From Tenrec ecaudatus (lineage: Eukaryota > Chordata > Mammalia > Afrosoricida > Tenrecidae), in contig NC_134535.1 of the NCBI RefSeq assembly GCF_050624435.1, positions 72,598,494 to 72,662,493 of the forward strand: a DNA stretch of 64,000 nt. Reading direction: 5' to 3'. The notes under the pieces were generated by a model. It searched no databases. It was not told the DNA's origin and saw nothing but the letters and a program-made list of their open reading frames with translations. The translations under genes and the position numbers were made by a program. Shown here piece after piece: positions 12,001-21,022 of this stretch; within the stretch, counting starts at the first letter, position 1, and every line of letters begins with the position of its first letter.

Positions 12001-12920
12001 AAGGGACCAGTTATCAGACATCAAAGAGCTAAAAACCGTATCAGTGGGTGCCCACCTCCCTGATATGATCAATGAAGACCAACGTGTGCATAAGCAAATG
12101 TGATGAAGAAAGCTGATGGTGCCCAGCTATCAAAAGATATAGTGTCTGGGGTCTGAAAGGCATGAAGATAAACAAGTGGCCATCTAGCTCAGAAGCAACA
12201 AAGCTCACATGGAAGAAACACACCAGCCTGTGTGACCACAAGCTGTCGAAGGGATCAGGTAGCAAGCATTGAGGAACAAAAAAATCATATTATTGAAAAG
12301 GTAGGTGAGTGCAGAGTGGAGACTCAAAGTCCAATGTTATCCAACTGAACATCCCTTACTGAAGGGTTGTGGGGCAGGGTACAGGGTAGCAACGATGAAA
12401 CATAACTTTCCTCTAGTTCTTAAATCCTTCCTCCCCACCCACTATCATGATCCCAATTCGACCTTACAAATCTGACAAGACCAGAGGATGTACATTGGTA
12501 CAGATAGCAACTGGAAACACAAGGAATCCAGGACAGATGACGCCTCCAGGACCAGTGGTGAGAGTGGCGATGCCTGGAGGGTGGAGAGAATGTGGAATAG
12601 AAAGGGGGAACTGATTACAAGAATCTACGTGTAGCCTCCTCCCTGGGGGAGGGACAGCAGAGAAGAAGGCAGGGGGAGATGTCAGACAGTGTAATATATG
12701 ACAAAATAATAATAATTTATGAATGGTGAAAGGTTCATGAGGTAGGGAGGAGTGGGGAGGGTGGGGGAAAATGAGCCGCAGATATTAAGGGCTCAAGTAG
12801 AAGGCAAATGTTTTGAGAATGATGATGGCAACAAAAGTACATATGTTCTTGACACAATGGATGGATGTATGGATTGTGATAAGAATTGTGCGAGCTCCCA
12901 ATAAAATGATTTAAAAAAAT
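12001..12920 (+). mobile_element. Young L1 3'UTR copy
   Basis: Begins in the 'gggaccagttatcagaca' block, then passes straight into 'gatcaatgaagacca', 'gcccagctatcaaaag' and onward to 'ctcccaataaaatgattt' plus poly(A) at about 12897-12920. Its start lies in the first unit of a tandem-duplicated 3'UTR segment that is seen in full at 57.03-57.5 kb. Severely 5' truncated. Confidence 0.82.
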
Positions 12921-12924
12921 TCTA

Positions 12925-13240
12925 AATCAAAGACTGGACGAAACATATATCAAGCAAACAGCATCCAAGAAAGAGTTCAAGTAGCACTATTACTTTCAGG
13001 CAAAACAAACTTTTAAGTTGAAACCCATCATAAGAGACAAAGGAGGGCATTGCATCATGATTGAAAGGCCAATCTATCAGGAAGACATAACAATAATAAA
13101 CATCTGTACACTCGATGTCTGGACTCCAAAATATTTAAACCACCTCGAAGAGAGCTGACGAGAAATAGGCAGTTCTATAGTAACAGCAGGAGACGTCAAT
13201 ACACCACTTCCAATAACAGATCATACATGGGAGTACCAGC
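12925..13240 (+). pseudogene. L1 ORF2 endonuclease-domain fragment
   Basis: Conceptual translation from about 13058 gives MIERPIYQEDITIIN, and near 13186 it gives TAGDVNTPLPITD, the decayed counterpart of the L1 endonuclease GDFNTPL motif. A stop codon lies between them. The sequence departs from L1 at about 13240. In the family this domain nicks target DNA to prime reverse transcription; this remnant cannot encode it. Confidence 0.65.
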
Positions 13241-13650
13241 CCCTCAGTGACCTCTCCACTTAGCCTAGCAGGTGACCACGTCTCCTAGTCCTGCCAACAA
13301 GGACATCCACAAAGACAGCACACACTCCAAACGTCCTGCTGGTCACAGTGGAACCTTGACTCCTACGCACTTAACTTGCACTTACCTGGTGCCTTGAGGG
13401 GGCTGTCTGCTTGTCCAGGGAGTGGGGACAGATCTGGCCCTAGAAGTCCAGAGAACTTCTCTGCCTCAAGGGCGGAAGCTGTCCTTCCCCACTGAGGCCC
13501 GTAGTCTATTCAGGGACCTCTTCCACATGTATCTAGCCTGTGTATCTCCCTGAGGACCATCCTTTTGAGTTCTCACATCTTAGAGTTACTCTCCATTCCT
13601 TTCTTGGTAATTTCTTAAGTAAAGTTTGTCCTGTTAAAAAAAAGTTTATA
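13241..13650 (+). other. Unclassified block ending in an A-run between two L1 ORF2 pieces
   Basis: A GC-richer roughly 400-bp stretch not resembling L1 on either side, ending 'aagtaaagtttgtcctgtt' followed by eight A's at 13635-13642. It may be a retroposed sequence inserted in the L1, an LTR, or filler at a deletion. No gene of origin recognised. Confidence 0.3.
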
Positions 13651-13659
13651 AAAAAATCC

Positions 13660-13935
13660 ACTGAGTAGGAAAACATTTTTGACAATGACACAATGGACAA
13701 GGGACTAACACCTGAAATCTGCAGACAAATAATCAAATTTAAAACACAGGCAAAGGAGGTGAAGAGACAGTTCACTAAATAAATATGGCATGCACATGGC
13801 TAATAAACATGACAAAGTTCTCACGGTTTAAACATGGTGGGAGATCAAATCAAAACAATGATGAGATACTACCTTTGACTAACAATGACAGCCAATTTTT
13901 TTTTAAATCAGGAAACAACAAATGGTGGAGAGGTC
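13660..13935 (+). pseudogene. L1 ORF2 C-terminal fragment
   Basis: Contains the decayed C-terminal L1 ORF2 order: an 'agggactaacacctgaaatc' block, then 'atggctaataaacatgac' and a 'gagatcaaatcaaaacaatgatgagatac' type stretch (13842-13870), the conserved IKTTMRY region. Comparable to the better preserved copy at about 21540-21720. About 2 kb of ORF2 between this piece and 12925-13240 is absent. Confidence 0.6.
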
Positions 13936-13937
13936 CA

Positions 13938-14165
13938 TTTGTCTTTGGAATAGGTACAAATATGGGTCTCTTCCAGTCGGTTGGTTAAGTAGTTCCAAAT
14001 TTCTTGGCATAGATTCGCGAGTGTTTTCAGTGCTTCATTCTCTTGTGGTAACATCAGCTGGTATTCCATGAATTCCTGGAATCTTGGTTTTGGCTCATGC
14101 TTTTGGTGCAGCTTACATGTCTTCCTTCAGTACCACTGGCTCTTGCTCATACAAGGGGCTACCCC
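13938..14165 (-). mobile_element. RTE LINE fragment, left part (split by a mariner)
   Basis: Antisense RTE linker and early RT: 'aatatgggtctcttccag' (near 13962), 'ttcttggcatagattcgcg' (near 14002) and 'cttccttcagtaccactgg' (near 14121). It breaks off at about 14160, where mariner sequence begins, and resumes after it at about 15444. Confidence 0.72.
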
Positions 14166-14738
14166 CAGAACAGGTAAAAAGCTCTGCCGGGCGGAGTTTC
14201 ATAGCACTCACCCTCCCCCCACCACACACACACAAGCATCCAGCCACTTAGTCTGAGTTAGTGCCCCCCAGTGCATCCTGGAAAGGTCTTCTATGGTCAC
14301 AGTGAATTTTTTTTGTAAAAGCAGTTTTGCTGGAACTTCTTTTCCATGATAGCAGATTTAAAAGAACAGCGTGTGGCTGTGAAATTTTGTTTCCTGTTCG
14401 AGAAATATGCCGCATAAACTGTTATGATGTTGAACGCAGCTTGTAAGGACAGCACCGGGAGAAAAACTCCAGTGTGTGAGTGGTTTTCCCGTCTTTAAAA
14501 GGGTGAGATGTCGATGCTGACAAACCTCATTCTGAATGTCTGTCAACATCCTGAAGGGATGAAAATGTCAATAAAATTCATGCACTGACGTTGGACCACT
14601 GAAGAGATGGGGAATTATCTGGACTATCTTGGAGCTCGGTGCAGTGAATTTAATGGAAGATTTGGGAATGAGAAGGGTCACTTCAAAATTTGAGCCTCAG
14701 GTTCTGAAAGACCAGGAAAAAGAGCTTCAACTGGAAAC

Positions 14739-15137
14739 ATGCTCTGCTTTGAAAGAACAGCTCCGGAGTCACTCAGAATTTTTCCAAGGTCATTACTGGA
14801 TATGAGACATGGTGATAGTCTTACAACCCCCCTGAAAGCAAACATCAATCAAGCCACTGGAAGACACCATCATTACCTCGCACCAAAAAGCTCCTTAAGT
14901 GAAATCAAATATCATGATGCTTGTTTGTTTGCTTTTTTATGTGTGAGGGGCATAGTGCATTTGGAGATCATTCTACCGGGTCAGATTGTTAATCAAGCTT
15001 TCTATTTAGAGGTTCTCAAAAGATATAGTAATAGGGTGCAACAAAAAAGGTCTGATTTGTGGCAAATGGGGCACTGGTTTTGCCACCATGACAATGCACC
15101 TGCTCACGAGCCATCTCAATGCACCAGTTTATGGTAA
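14739..15137 (+). pseudogene. Mariner transposase fragment with HHDNAPAH motif
   Basis: A 132-residue open frame covering the middle of a mariner transposase. In this family the enzyme cuts and rejoins transposon ends with a D,D,34D acidic triad; the second aspartate sits in the HHDNAPAH motif, here at residues 116-123. Upstream, residues about 65-92 read VRGIVHLEII..QIVNQAFYLEVLKRY, typical of the segment before it. The start Met is arbitrary because the N-terminal half (14360-14700) is in other frames with stops. After the motif the frame ends at residue 132, and the DNA continues as imperfect tandem copies of this region, so the third catalytic residue is out of register. Not functional. 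Confidence 0.72.
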
Positions 15138-15290
15138 CAAAACAACAAGGCTCTCTTGACCTGTGCACAACAATGCACCTGCTCATGCAGCCATCTTTGT
15201 GTACTAGTTATTGGTAAAACACTGCAAGTCCCTCTTGCCCCATGCACCTTGCTCACATGATCTCACTCTGTGCATGAAGAGGGGCATGAA
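15090..15290 (+). repeat. Imperfect triplication within the mariner catalytic region
   Basis: 'acaatgcacctgctca' at 15091 recurs at 15170, and a degraded version ('atgcaccttgctcac') occurs at about 15242, giving units of about 79 and 70 bp. The first two units also share '..ccatct..tg.ac.agtt..tggtaa.ac' and '..ctcttg.cc..tgca' blocks. Confidence 0.65.
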
Positions 15291-15443
15291 ACGACAGCCA
15301 TTTGACTCCATGCAGCAAAAAATGAGGGCGGTGCTGTCAGCCACCTAAACTGATGACTTTGAAAAATGTTTCCAAGAATGGAATCGCAGATTTGGAAGAA
15401 TGTATTATGTGTAAATGGAGAGTAGTTTAAAAAGAGACTCTGC

Positions 15444-15680
15444 ATTCTTTCCATCGTTTGATGCTACGTGTATCATTCAATATTTTGCCTATGGAATATT
15501 TAATATTGTAAGTCAAGGTTTCCTCTTTCTTTAGTTCCTTCCATTTGAAATATGGAGATCATGGTTTTTCTCTGTGTTTTTCTAACCCTAGGTCGCTATG
15601 CATTTCGGTATATTGTTTTACATTGTCTTCTCGAGCTACCTTTGGAAAAGTTCTGTTCAGCTCTCATTAGTAATAGTAAA
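15444..15680 (-). mobile_element. RTE LINE fragment, right part of the mariner-split copy
   Basis: Resumes the antisense RTE linker: 'tttgatgctacgtgtatc' then 'caatattttgcctatgg' (15456-15497) and 'attgtcttctcgagctacc' (15623-15641) followed by 'gttctgttcagctctcatt'. The order continues that at 13938-14160, with about 70-80 bp of RTE unaccounted for at the mariner insertion. Confidence 0.7.
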
Positions 15681-16059
15681 TTTTTTATTGAGGCAAAGAT
15701 TATTACTTATATACCTACTGGGATGCCTAAAATTAAATATAGATATTGAAAATGGCAAATTCTAGAAGAGGTCGAAAAGCAGACTTTTCATTCATTCTTA
15801 GAGGTAATAAAAATGGTACAGGTACTTTCAAAGAAAGCATGGGAGCTTTCTATAATCTTAAAAATGCATTTACTGTAAAGAACAGAAACTCAGTTTTAGA
15901 AATTTAACCCAGAGAATTGAATATCTTCTGTAAAAACCAATATGAAAATATTTCTAAAATTTGACCTATGTGACAATATTTCTTGTAGATTTATTTTTAA
16001 TTTCACTAAGCTAGGTATAAATAAAAAGTGCTTCATCTAGAGAATGCTTAGATTGTGGC

Positions 16060-16425
16060 ACTTGAACACAATGGTATACTATAGAGCAAAATAAGAGAAT
16101 TAATCATTGATATAATATCAGTAAAACTAAATGCATTAATCTATGTAAAAGAACTCAAATTCAAAAAGCATATATTGTATAATTACCCTATATTTATTGT
16201 GGTAAAAAACCCAAAATGATGGCTTCTAGGTATTGAGAATGAGGCTTGGATTAGAAATCAGGAGAAGCTTTATGGAACTTTAGGTTGATGGAATCTTCTA
16301 TATCTTCTGTGTCTTCTTTGTGGTAATAGATACATGACTTAATTGATTTGTCAGAGGCCACAAAAATATACAACAAAAAGAATGAACTTTACTGTATGCA
16401 AATTAAAAGTAAATAAGTATAAATT
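16060..16425 (+). mobile_element. Old mammalian L1 (L1M-type) 3' end
   Basis: Diverged but collinear with classic old L1 3' ends: an 'acacaatggtatactatagag' region, 'catatattgtataattacc', 'tatggaactttaggttgatgg' (the fast-recognised ..ggaactt..ggtgatgg block), 'atagatacatgacttaattg' and 'actgtatgcaaattaaaag'. An A-rich end follows. This is among the oldest repeats in the window. Confidence 0.6.
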
Positions 16426-17089
16426 GGGCTAAAAAGAACAAAGTCTAATTGATTTGGATTATTAATTCTTCTTCATGCTCACATTCCAGAACCTAGAAGG
16501 GGACTTTTGCAATATATTGTGCTTTAAATCTAAGGAACAGACTTGTGGACTTACCACAAATTCACAACTGAACTATTTTAAGTGGATTCGTTTAAAATGT
16601 TTAATAAGCACTAGAGCTTGAGGAAAAGCAGGGCCAGCTTAATTATTTTTTATGTTGTGCCAAACTTTGCTTCCACGTGTGGGTTTTAAGGGCACTTTAT
16701 TTTCTTAACAAGTTTCTTTTGAAGAGAAACACTTGCAGTTCCATGAATAGATCTCCTCATTCCTTCAGCTTATTAAACTGGATGGGAGGAATGGCTTGAA
16801 ATGCAGGTGGCCAAGAAGAAAAGGAACGAGAAAAACCCACCACGCCACCAACCAAAAAGCCCAACTAAATCCCTAGGGCAATTCCCACCAGGGCTGGGCT
16901 GGCCCTTTATTCTCAATTACAGGCAGAAAATGCTAAGGTGATCTCATGTTCGTAAAAGTGGGCCTTCATAGTCCAACATAGGTGTTAAAAAGGAATCGAG
17001 ACAATCAGGGACCTGATCAAACTACATCTGTTGCCTGTTAGTGTGCACAGCCGTCGGGACAAGTTTGGGAATGCCCAGGCTTCTTTCTC
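16426..17089. other. Unassigned interval
   Basis: No recognised repeat or exon; likely unique sequence with a slightly GC-richer right end. Confidence 0.4.
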
Positions 17090-17480
17090 CACCACTCGGC
17101 CGTCAGTTTGCTGCACTGTGTTGGTTTGCATATTGCTAGAATGCTGGAAGCAATGCCACTATCAATTCAAATACTGCCAGTGTCACCCATGGTGGACAGG
17201 CTTTACCTGAGCTACGACAGACGAGAAAGAAGGACCTATGAATTTCACAAAAACACTGGCAAGTGAAAACTTTTGAATAGCAGCAGAAGATAATCTGATG
17301 TAATGCTGGAAGACGCGCCTCTCAAGTTGGAAGGCACTCAAAATTCACCTGGGGAAGCGCTGCCCAATCAACGTCAAGTTGACCCGACGGCCTTGGAGAG
17401 CACAACTCAAAATGACAAGGAACAGCAGAAAGTACCATTAATGACCAGACGTTTAAGAAGCATGTACAGCTCAGTGTGCT
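17090..17480 (+). mobile_element. RTE LINE 5'UTR fragment
   Basis: Matches the start of RTE: 'ccgtcagtttgctgcactg' (17100), 'tgctggaagcaatgccac' (17142), 'gtcacccatggtggacagg' (17183), then 'gtgctgg'-type 'taatgctggaagacgcgcc' (17301) and 'aaaatgacaaggaacagcag' (17410). It ends just upstream of the ORF. It is followed at about 17484 by a separate RTE copy in the opposite direction. Confidence 0.7.
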
Positions 17481-17520
17481 AGGCATTGTTGTTAGGTACT
17501 ATAGAGTTGGTTCTGATTAA

Positions 17521-17610
17521 CAGCACACCTGGGTACACCAGCACACCTGGGTACACCAGCACACCTGGGTACAGCAGCACACCTGGGTACACCAGCACAC
17601 CTGGGTACTG
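17521..17610. repeat. 18-bp minisatellite, five units
   Basis: Five tandem units of 'cagcacacctgggtacac' start at 17521, 17539, 17557, 17575 and 17593. The third unit ends in 'cag' instead of 'cac', and the fifth ends in 'ctg'. It lies at the position where the RTE 3' terminus should read through 'cctatgtacaacag', so it seems to be an expansion of that terminus. Confidence 0.92.
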
Positions 17611-17982
17611 CCCGGGTTGGCACCATCCTCATGATCATTCCTAGATATAAACTCATTGCTGCAACCGGTTTCTCAGTCTCTCTAGTTGAGGGCCTGCTTT
17701 TTGGTTGCTGCTCTGTTTCCCAAGCTAGATGTCCTTACCAGGCATGACTGGTCCTTCCAGATGAAATTCCAAAGTATGTGAAACAAAGGTGGCCTTCGTA
17801 TAGGGAGAATTCTGGCTCGACTTCTTCCAAAACAGATTTGTTTATTCTTCTGGCAGTACATGGAATATAAATATTTAATATTCTTCACCAATGCCATATT
17901 TCAAATGCATCAAGGCAACAAATGTCCTTTGTTTGTTATCCAGCTTTTGCATGTATTTGAAGCTATTGAAATACCCTGGCTC

Positions 17983-18191
17983 GGGGCAGGCACCTTTTCT
18001 TTCTTTTTTCTCAGGGGAGAGCGTGAACACAGTCCCCCACTACCACAAATTATGCAGTCAAGTTTCCCACATTCGGGGAAATCGCAGGGGTCAGCACACC
18101 CGGACGGCAAAGGGTGAGCCTCGCCCTGGGAAAACCACCTTCCTGATCATGGCATCTCCCCTGCCAGGTATATATGGGTCAGGTACCTTTT
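17983..18191. repeat. Target-site duplication flanking the U1 copy
   Basis: 'ggggcaggcacctttt' (17983-17998) and 'gggtcaggtacctttt' (18176-18191) match at 14 of 16 positions. Removing the insert restores continuous RTE sequence across the site (..ccctggctcggg|tcagg.accttttagtcttcaa). Confidence 0.88.
18012..18175 (-). pseudogene. RNU1 pseudogene: U1 snRNA retropseudogene (full length)
   Basis: The minus strand from 18175 to 18012 is collinear, without indels that I can see, with the 164-nt U1 spliceosomal RNA. It has 'cctggcaggggag' at the 5' side, 'gaaggtggttttcccagggc', 'gctgacccctgcgatttccc', the Sm-site region 'taatttgtggtagtgggg' and the 3' end 'tcccctg'. By eye I count roughly 15 mismatches to remembered human U1. 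The 5' splice-site-pairing end is altered (atatataccTGG where U1 has atacttaccTGG). An A-rich tail (agaaaaaagaaagaaaa, minus strand) follows the 3' end. Flanks carry an imperfect 16-bp duplication (17983-17998 and 18176-18191). These are signs of LINE-mediated retroposition, so a functional gene is unlikely. Confidence 0.93.
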
Positions 18192-18957
18192 AGTCTTCAA
18201 AGTAATACCTTGGCTTTGTAATACTTAAGAGAGATATTTTGCAACAGATTTTTCCACTGTAATGTGTCGTTTGATTTCCTGGCTGATACTTCCATAAGCA
18301 TTTCTTGTGGATCCAAAGAAAATAAAATCTTAATAACTTTAATTTTTTTCTCCACAACATGATGTTGCTTACTAGTTCCGTTGTGAGTCTTTTTATTTTC
18401 TTCATGCTGAGGGATAGTTCCTATTGAAAGCTGTATATAGTCCTTGATGTTCATCAGTAAGTGCTGCACTTTCAGCAAGCAAAGCTCTGTCATCTGCTTT
18501 TGAGGGCTGTTAACGAGACTCCCTCTAACCCCGACGCTGAGCACCTCTCCGTTCAATGCAGCTTCTCACTCAGCGGGTGAAAGAATTCAAATCCAACGCA
18601 CCTGACACACAACACAATACAGAAACCCATTATTTTATTTGACTAACTTCCTCTTGCTCTATGTAGAGGTACCACGTACGTGCTTTGGTTTCTCATTCTT
18701 TGAAATGTTTTCCAGCATTTTTATGATCCATACAGTCCAATACCAGTGCATAGTCAAAGAAATGCTGGCTAGCATCTTTCTGGTATTGTGGGCTTGCAGC
18801 CAAGAGTCATGAGACATCAGCAATCTCCAATTACACATCCTCCTCTGAACACAATTCAGATTTTCCTGTCAACATGCTTCCATCACCATTTCTGAGATAT
18901 GGACAGTAAAATTTTACTTGTGTATAACACTCATGATACACCAATATGACTACCAAT

Positions 18958-19125
18958 AAATCAGTCCATTCTGATTCATTAATTCACTCAATGTAGGATT
19001 TCCAAGATTGTAAAACTTTATGAAAATGATAGTCTCATCTTTCTCCCATAGAAGCTGGTGGTTTTGAACGTCAACTTCAAGGTGAGCAGTTCAATGCCAA
19101 CCCAGAGCACCACCAGAACCATAGT
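18958..19125 (-). mobile_element. AfroSINE
   Basis: Antisense copy: tail 'cagtccattctgattcatta' at 18961, 'gtctcatctttctcccatag' near 19032, 'agctggtggttttgaac' near 19051 and a head reaching 'ccagagcaccaccagaacc' near 19100. It sits between an RTE copy and a mariner. Confidence 0.8.
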
Positions 19126-19142
19126 GTTGTAAAATTCCCACT

Positions 19143-20050
19143 TCCTGTTGCATCATTCTGCTGCCACAGATCAGGCCTTTTGGGACACACACCGTTGTGC
19201 TATACTGTTAGAACCGCTAAATAGAAAGCCTGATTAGCAGTCTGGCCTTGTTGGAATGATCTCCAAATGCACTGTCCCCCATCACATCAAAAACAAGGGA
19301 GACTCATCTTGATCTTTGATTTTACTTGTCGAGCTTCTATTGGAGGAGGTGATGGTGGCATCTTTGAGTGGCTTGATTGATGTTTGCTCTCACCATGTCT
19401 GATCAGCAGTAATCACCCTGGAAAACATTCTGGGTCACTTCAGAGCTGTTCTTTCAAAGTGCCGCAAGTTCCAGGTGACCTGTTTTCCTGGTCAGCCAAA
19501 ACCTGATCACCAATTTTGCAAGACCTTTCTCATTCCCAAATCTTCCGTTAAAATTCACAGCACTGAGCTCCAAGATAGTCCAGATAACTTCCCCATCTGT
19601 TCAGTGGTTCGTTGTTGGTCATTGAGGACAAGTACATGAATTTTGTGGACATGTTTGTCCCTTGGGGAAGTTGATAGAAACCAGAATGAAGTCGGTCATC
19701 AGTCAACATTTCACCTGTTGTGAACTGAGCAAACCACTCGTACACTTGAGTTTTCCCCCATGGTGCTGTCCTTGTAAGCTGTGCTCAACATCACAACCAT
19801 TTCTGCATTTTTGTGGCATTTTTCTCAAGCAGGAAACAAAATTTCACAGCCACACACTGTTCTCTTAAATCTCTCATCACAAAAAAAAATGAGATTCAAG
19901 TGCAACTGCTTTTACAAAAGATTCATTGGGACCAGAGAGAACCTTCCCAGGCAATGCCACTGGGAGCACTAAATCAGAGGGAGTTGCTTGATGCTTGCTT
20001 AGCGGGAAAAATGTGTACTATGAAGGCTCCACCCAGTGTAGCTGTTTCCT
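19143..20050 (-). mobile_element. Second mariner copy, decayed
   Basis: Minus-strand relative of the 14.2-15.4 kb element. Read from 20050 leftward it shows the same 5' non-coding part, then 'gtgtggctgtgaaattttg' (about 19860), YEWFAQFTTGEML (19745 downwards), SYLDYLGAQCCEF, an 'aagccactc'-type mid region, and the catalytic-domain approach 'ttctatttagcggttctaac' near 19220. It is truncated before the HHDNAPAH motif, where the neighbouring SINE begins. Minus-strand translations are interrupted by stops. Confidence 0.72.
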
Positions 20051-20134
20051 TTCTTTCTTTCTCTTAATTTTTGTATTTTGGGGGGTGTCCCCTTCTATGC
20101 TAGGTCCTCAAATTGTCAAAAGGCAATCATTCTT

Positions 20135-20245
20135 TTTTAATCTAGTGACCGTGTATATTCTATCAATTTTCTTTTTATGCTTCTTCCATCTTGTAATATA
20201 TTGCACATAGAATCCTTCAATGTTTCCTCAAGGGGATTGAATTCC
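20135..20245 (-). mobile_element. RTE LINE linker fragment
   Basis: Antisense linker blocks 'atgcttcttccatcttgtaa' and 'catagaatccttcaatgttt' (20178-20225) match the same part of RTE found at 15456-15520. It probably belongs to the copy at 17484-18930, with the second mariner and a SINE in between. Confidence 0.6.
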
Positions 20246-20490
20246 TGCTTGTCTGTTTTGAATTCTACAGTAATGTGGTCTCCTCTGTCATATGACAAAT
20301 CCAACAGGAAAGGCATCACTTTTATGATCAAAAAGAGCATGTGAAGATCTGTCCTGAATTACAATGCCATCAATGATAATAAACATATGCCAATACAGAA
20401 TATGAGCTATTATAACTATTATTCAAATTATGCACCAATCACTAATGCAAAATATTAAAAGCAAAATATTTTATAAGATTTAAAAATCTG
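20246..20490 (+). mobile_element. RTE LINE, left part of a copy split by L1
   Basis: Plus-strand endonuclease-domain remnant: 'gtctgttttgaattctac' (20251), 'atgatcaaaaagagcatgtg' (20323), 'gaagatctgtcctgaattac' (20342) and 'tattcaaattatgcaccaat' (20420). It stops at the L1 target site and continues at 24402. Confidence 0.75.
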
Positions 20491-21022
20491 CTTCCCACTT
20501 GATATTTTTGGGGCCCTTATCAAAGATTAGTTGTCTGTATGCTGATGATTTTATTTCTGGGTTCTCAGTTCTTTTCCATTGATCTGAGTATCTGTCATTG
20601 TACCAATACCATGCAGTTTTGACAACTGTGGCTGCATAGTATGTGCTAAAGTCAGGTAAAGCAAGCCCTCCCACTGTGTCCTTCTTCTTGAGGAGCTTTC
20701 TACTAATTCTGGGTTTCTTCCCTCTCCATATGAAGTTGGTAATCAGTTTTTCCATTTCTTTGAAGAAAGATGAGGGTAATTGTATCAGGATTGCATTAAA
20801 CTTATATAATGCCTTAGAAAGAACTGATATCTTGACTATATTGAGTCTTCCAATCCACAAGCTTGGATGCTCTTCCATTTGTTGAGGTCGCTCTTGGTTT
20901 CTTGTAATAGTGTTCTGTAGTTTTCTCCGTGTATATCTTTTGTTCTTTTAGTCAGATATATCCCTAGATATTTCAATTTGTATTTGGCTATTGTGAAGGG
21001 TACCACCTTTTTGATTTCCTCT
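20485..21022 (-). pseudogene. L1 ORF2 segment, inverted 5' part
   Basis: Minus-strand translation gives EIKKVVPFTIAKYKLKYLGI (two frames joined by a frameshift near 20840-20880), then LWIGRLNIVKISVLSKALYK, GGLALPDFSTYYAATVVKTA and WYWYNDRYSDQWKRTE. These are the region after the reverse-transcriptase palm in L1 ORF2. The protein nicks and reverse transcribes L1 RNA; this fragment lacks both catalytic domains. Few stops are present, suggesting a fairly recent insertion. Confidence 0.88.

Larger units (their letters stand above)
14166..15443 (+). mobile_element. Tc1/mariner-family DNA transposon, nearly full length, decayed
   Basis: A roughly 1.28-kb element inside an RTE copy. Its 5' non-coding part matches the second mariner (antisense, 19.1-20.05 kb) in patches such as 'gtaaaagcagtt' and 'gtgtggctgtgaaattttg'. 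Coding remnants appear in transposase order: an N-terminal DNA-binding part near 14370-14640 (CEWFSRLKRGEM), the FYLEVLKRY and HHDNAPAH region (15001-15110), and a C-terminal FEKCFQEW piece near 15358. Terminal inverted repeats were not resolved by eye. Confidence 0.75.
17484..18930 (-). mobile_element. RTE LINE copy containing a U1 retropseudogene
   Basis: On the minus strand the 3' terminus is at 17484 ('gcattgttgttaggtacta' read antisense). The body then runs upstream through 'agatgtccttaccaggcatg' (17728), 'cagatttgtttattcttctg' (17832), 'aacatgatgttgcttactag' (18357) to the RT motif-A region at about 18730-18760 (minus-strand translation near FDYALVLDCMDH). Two additions are nested in it: an 18-bp minisatellite (17521-17610) and a U1 snRNA copy (18012-18175). 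Further RTE in the same orientation at 20135-20245 may be its continuation beyond a SINE and a mariner. Confidence 0.75.
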
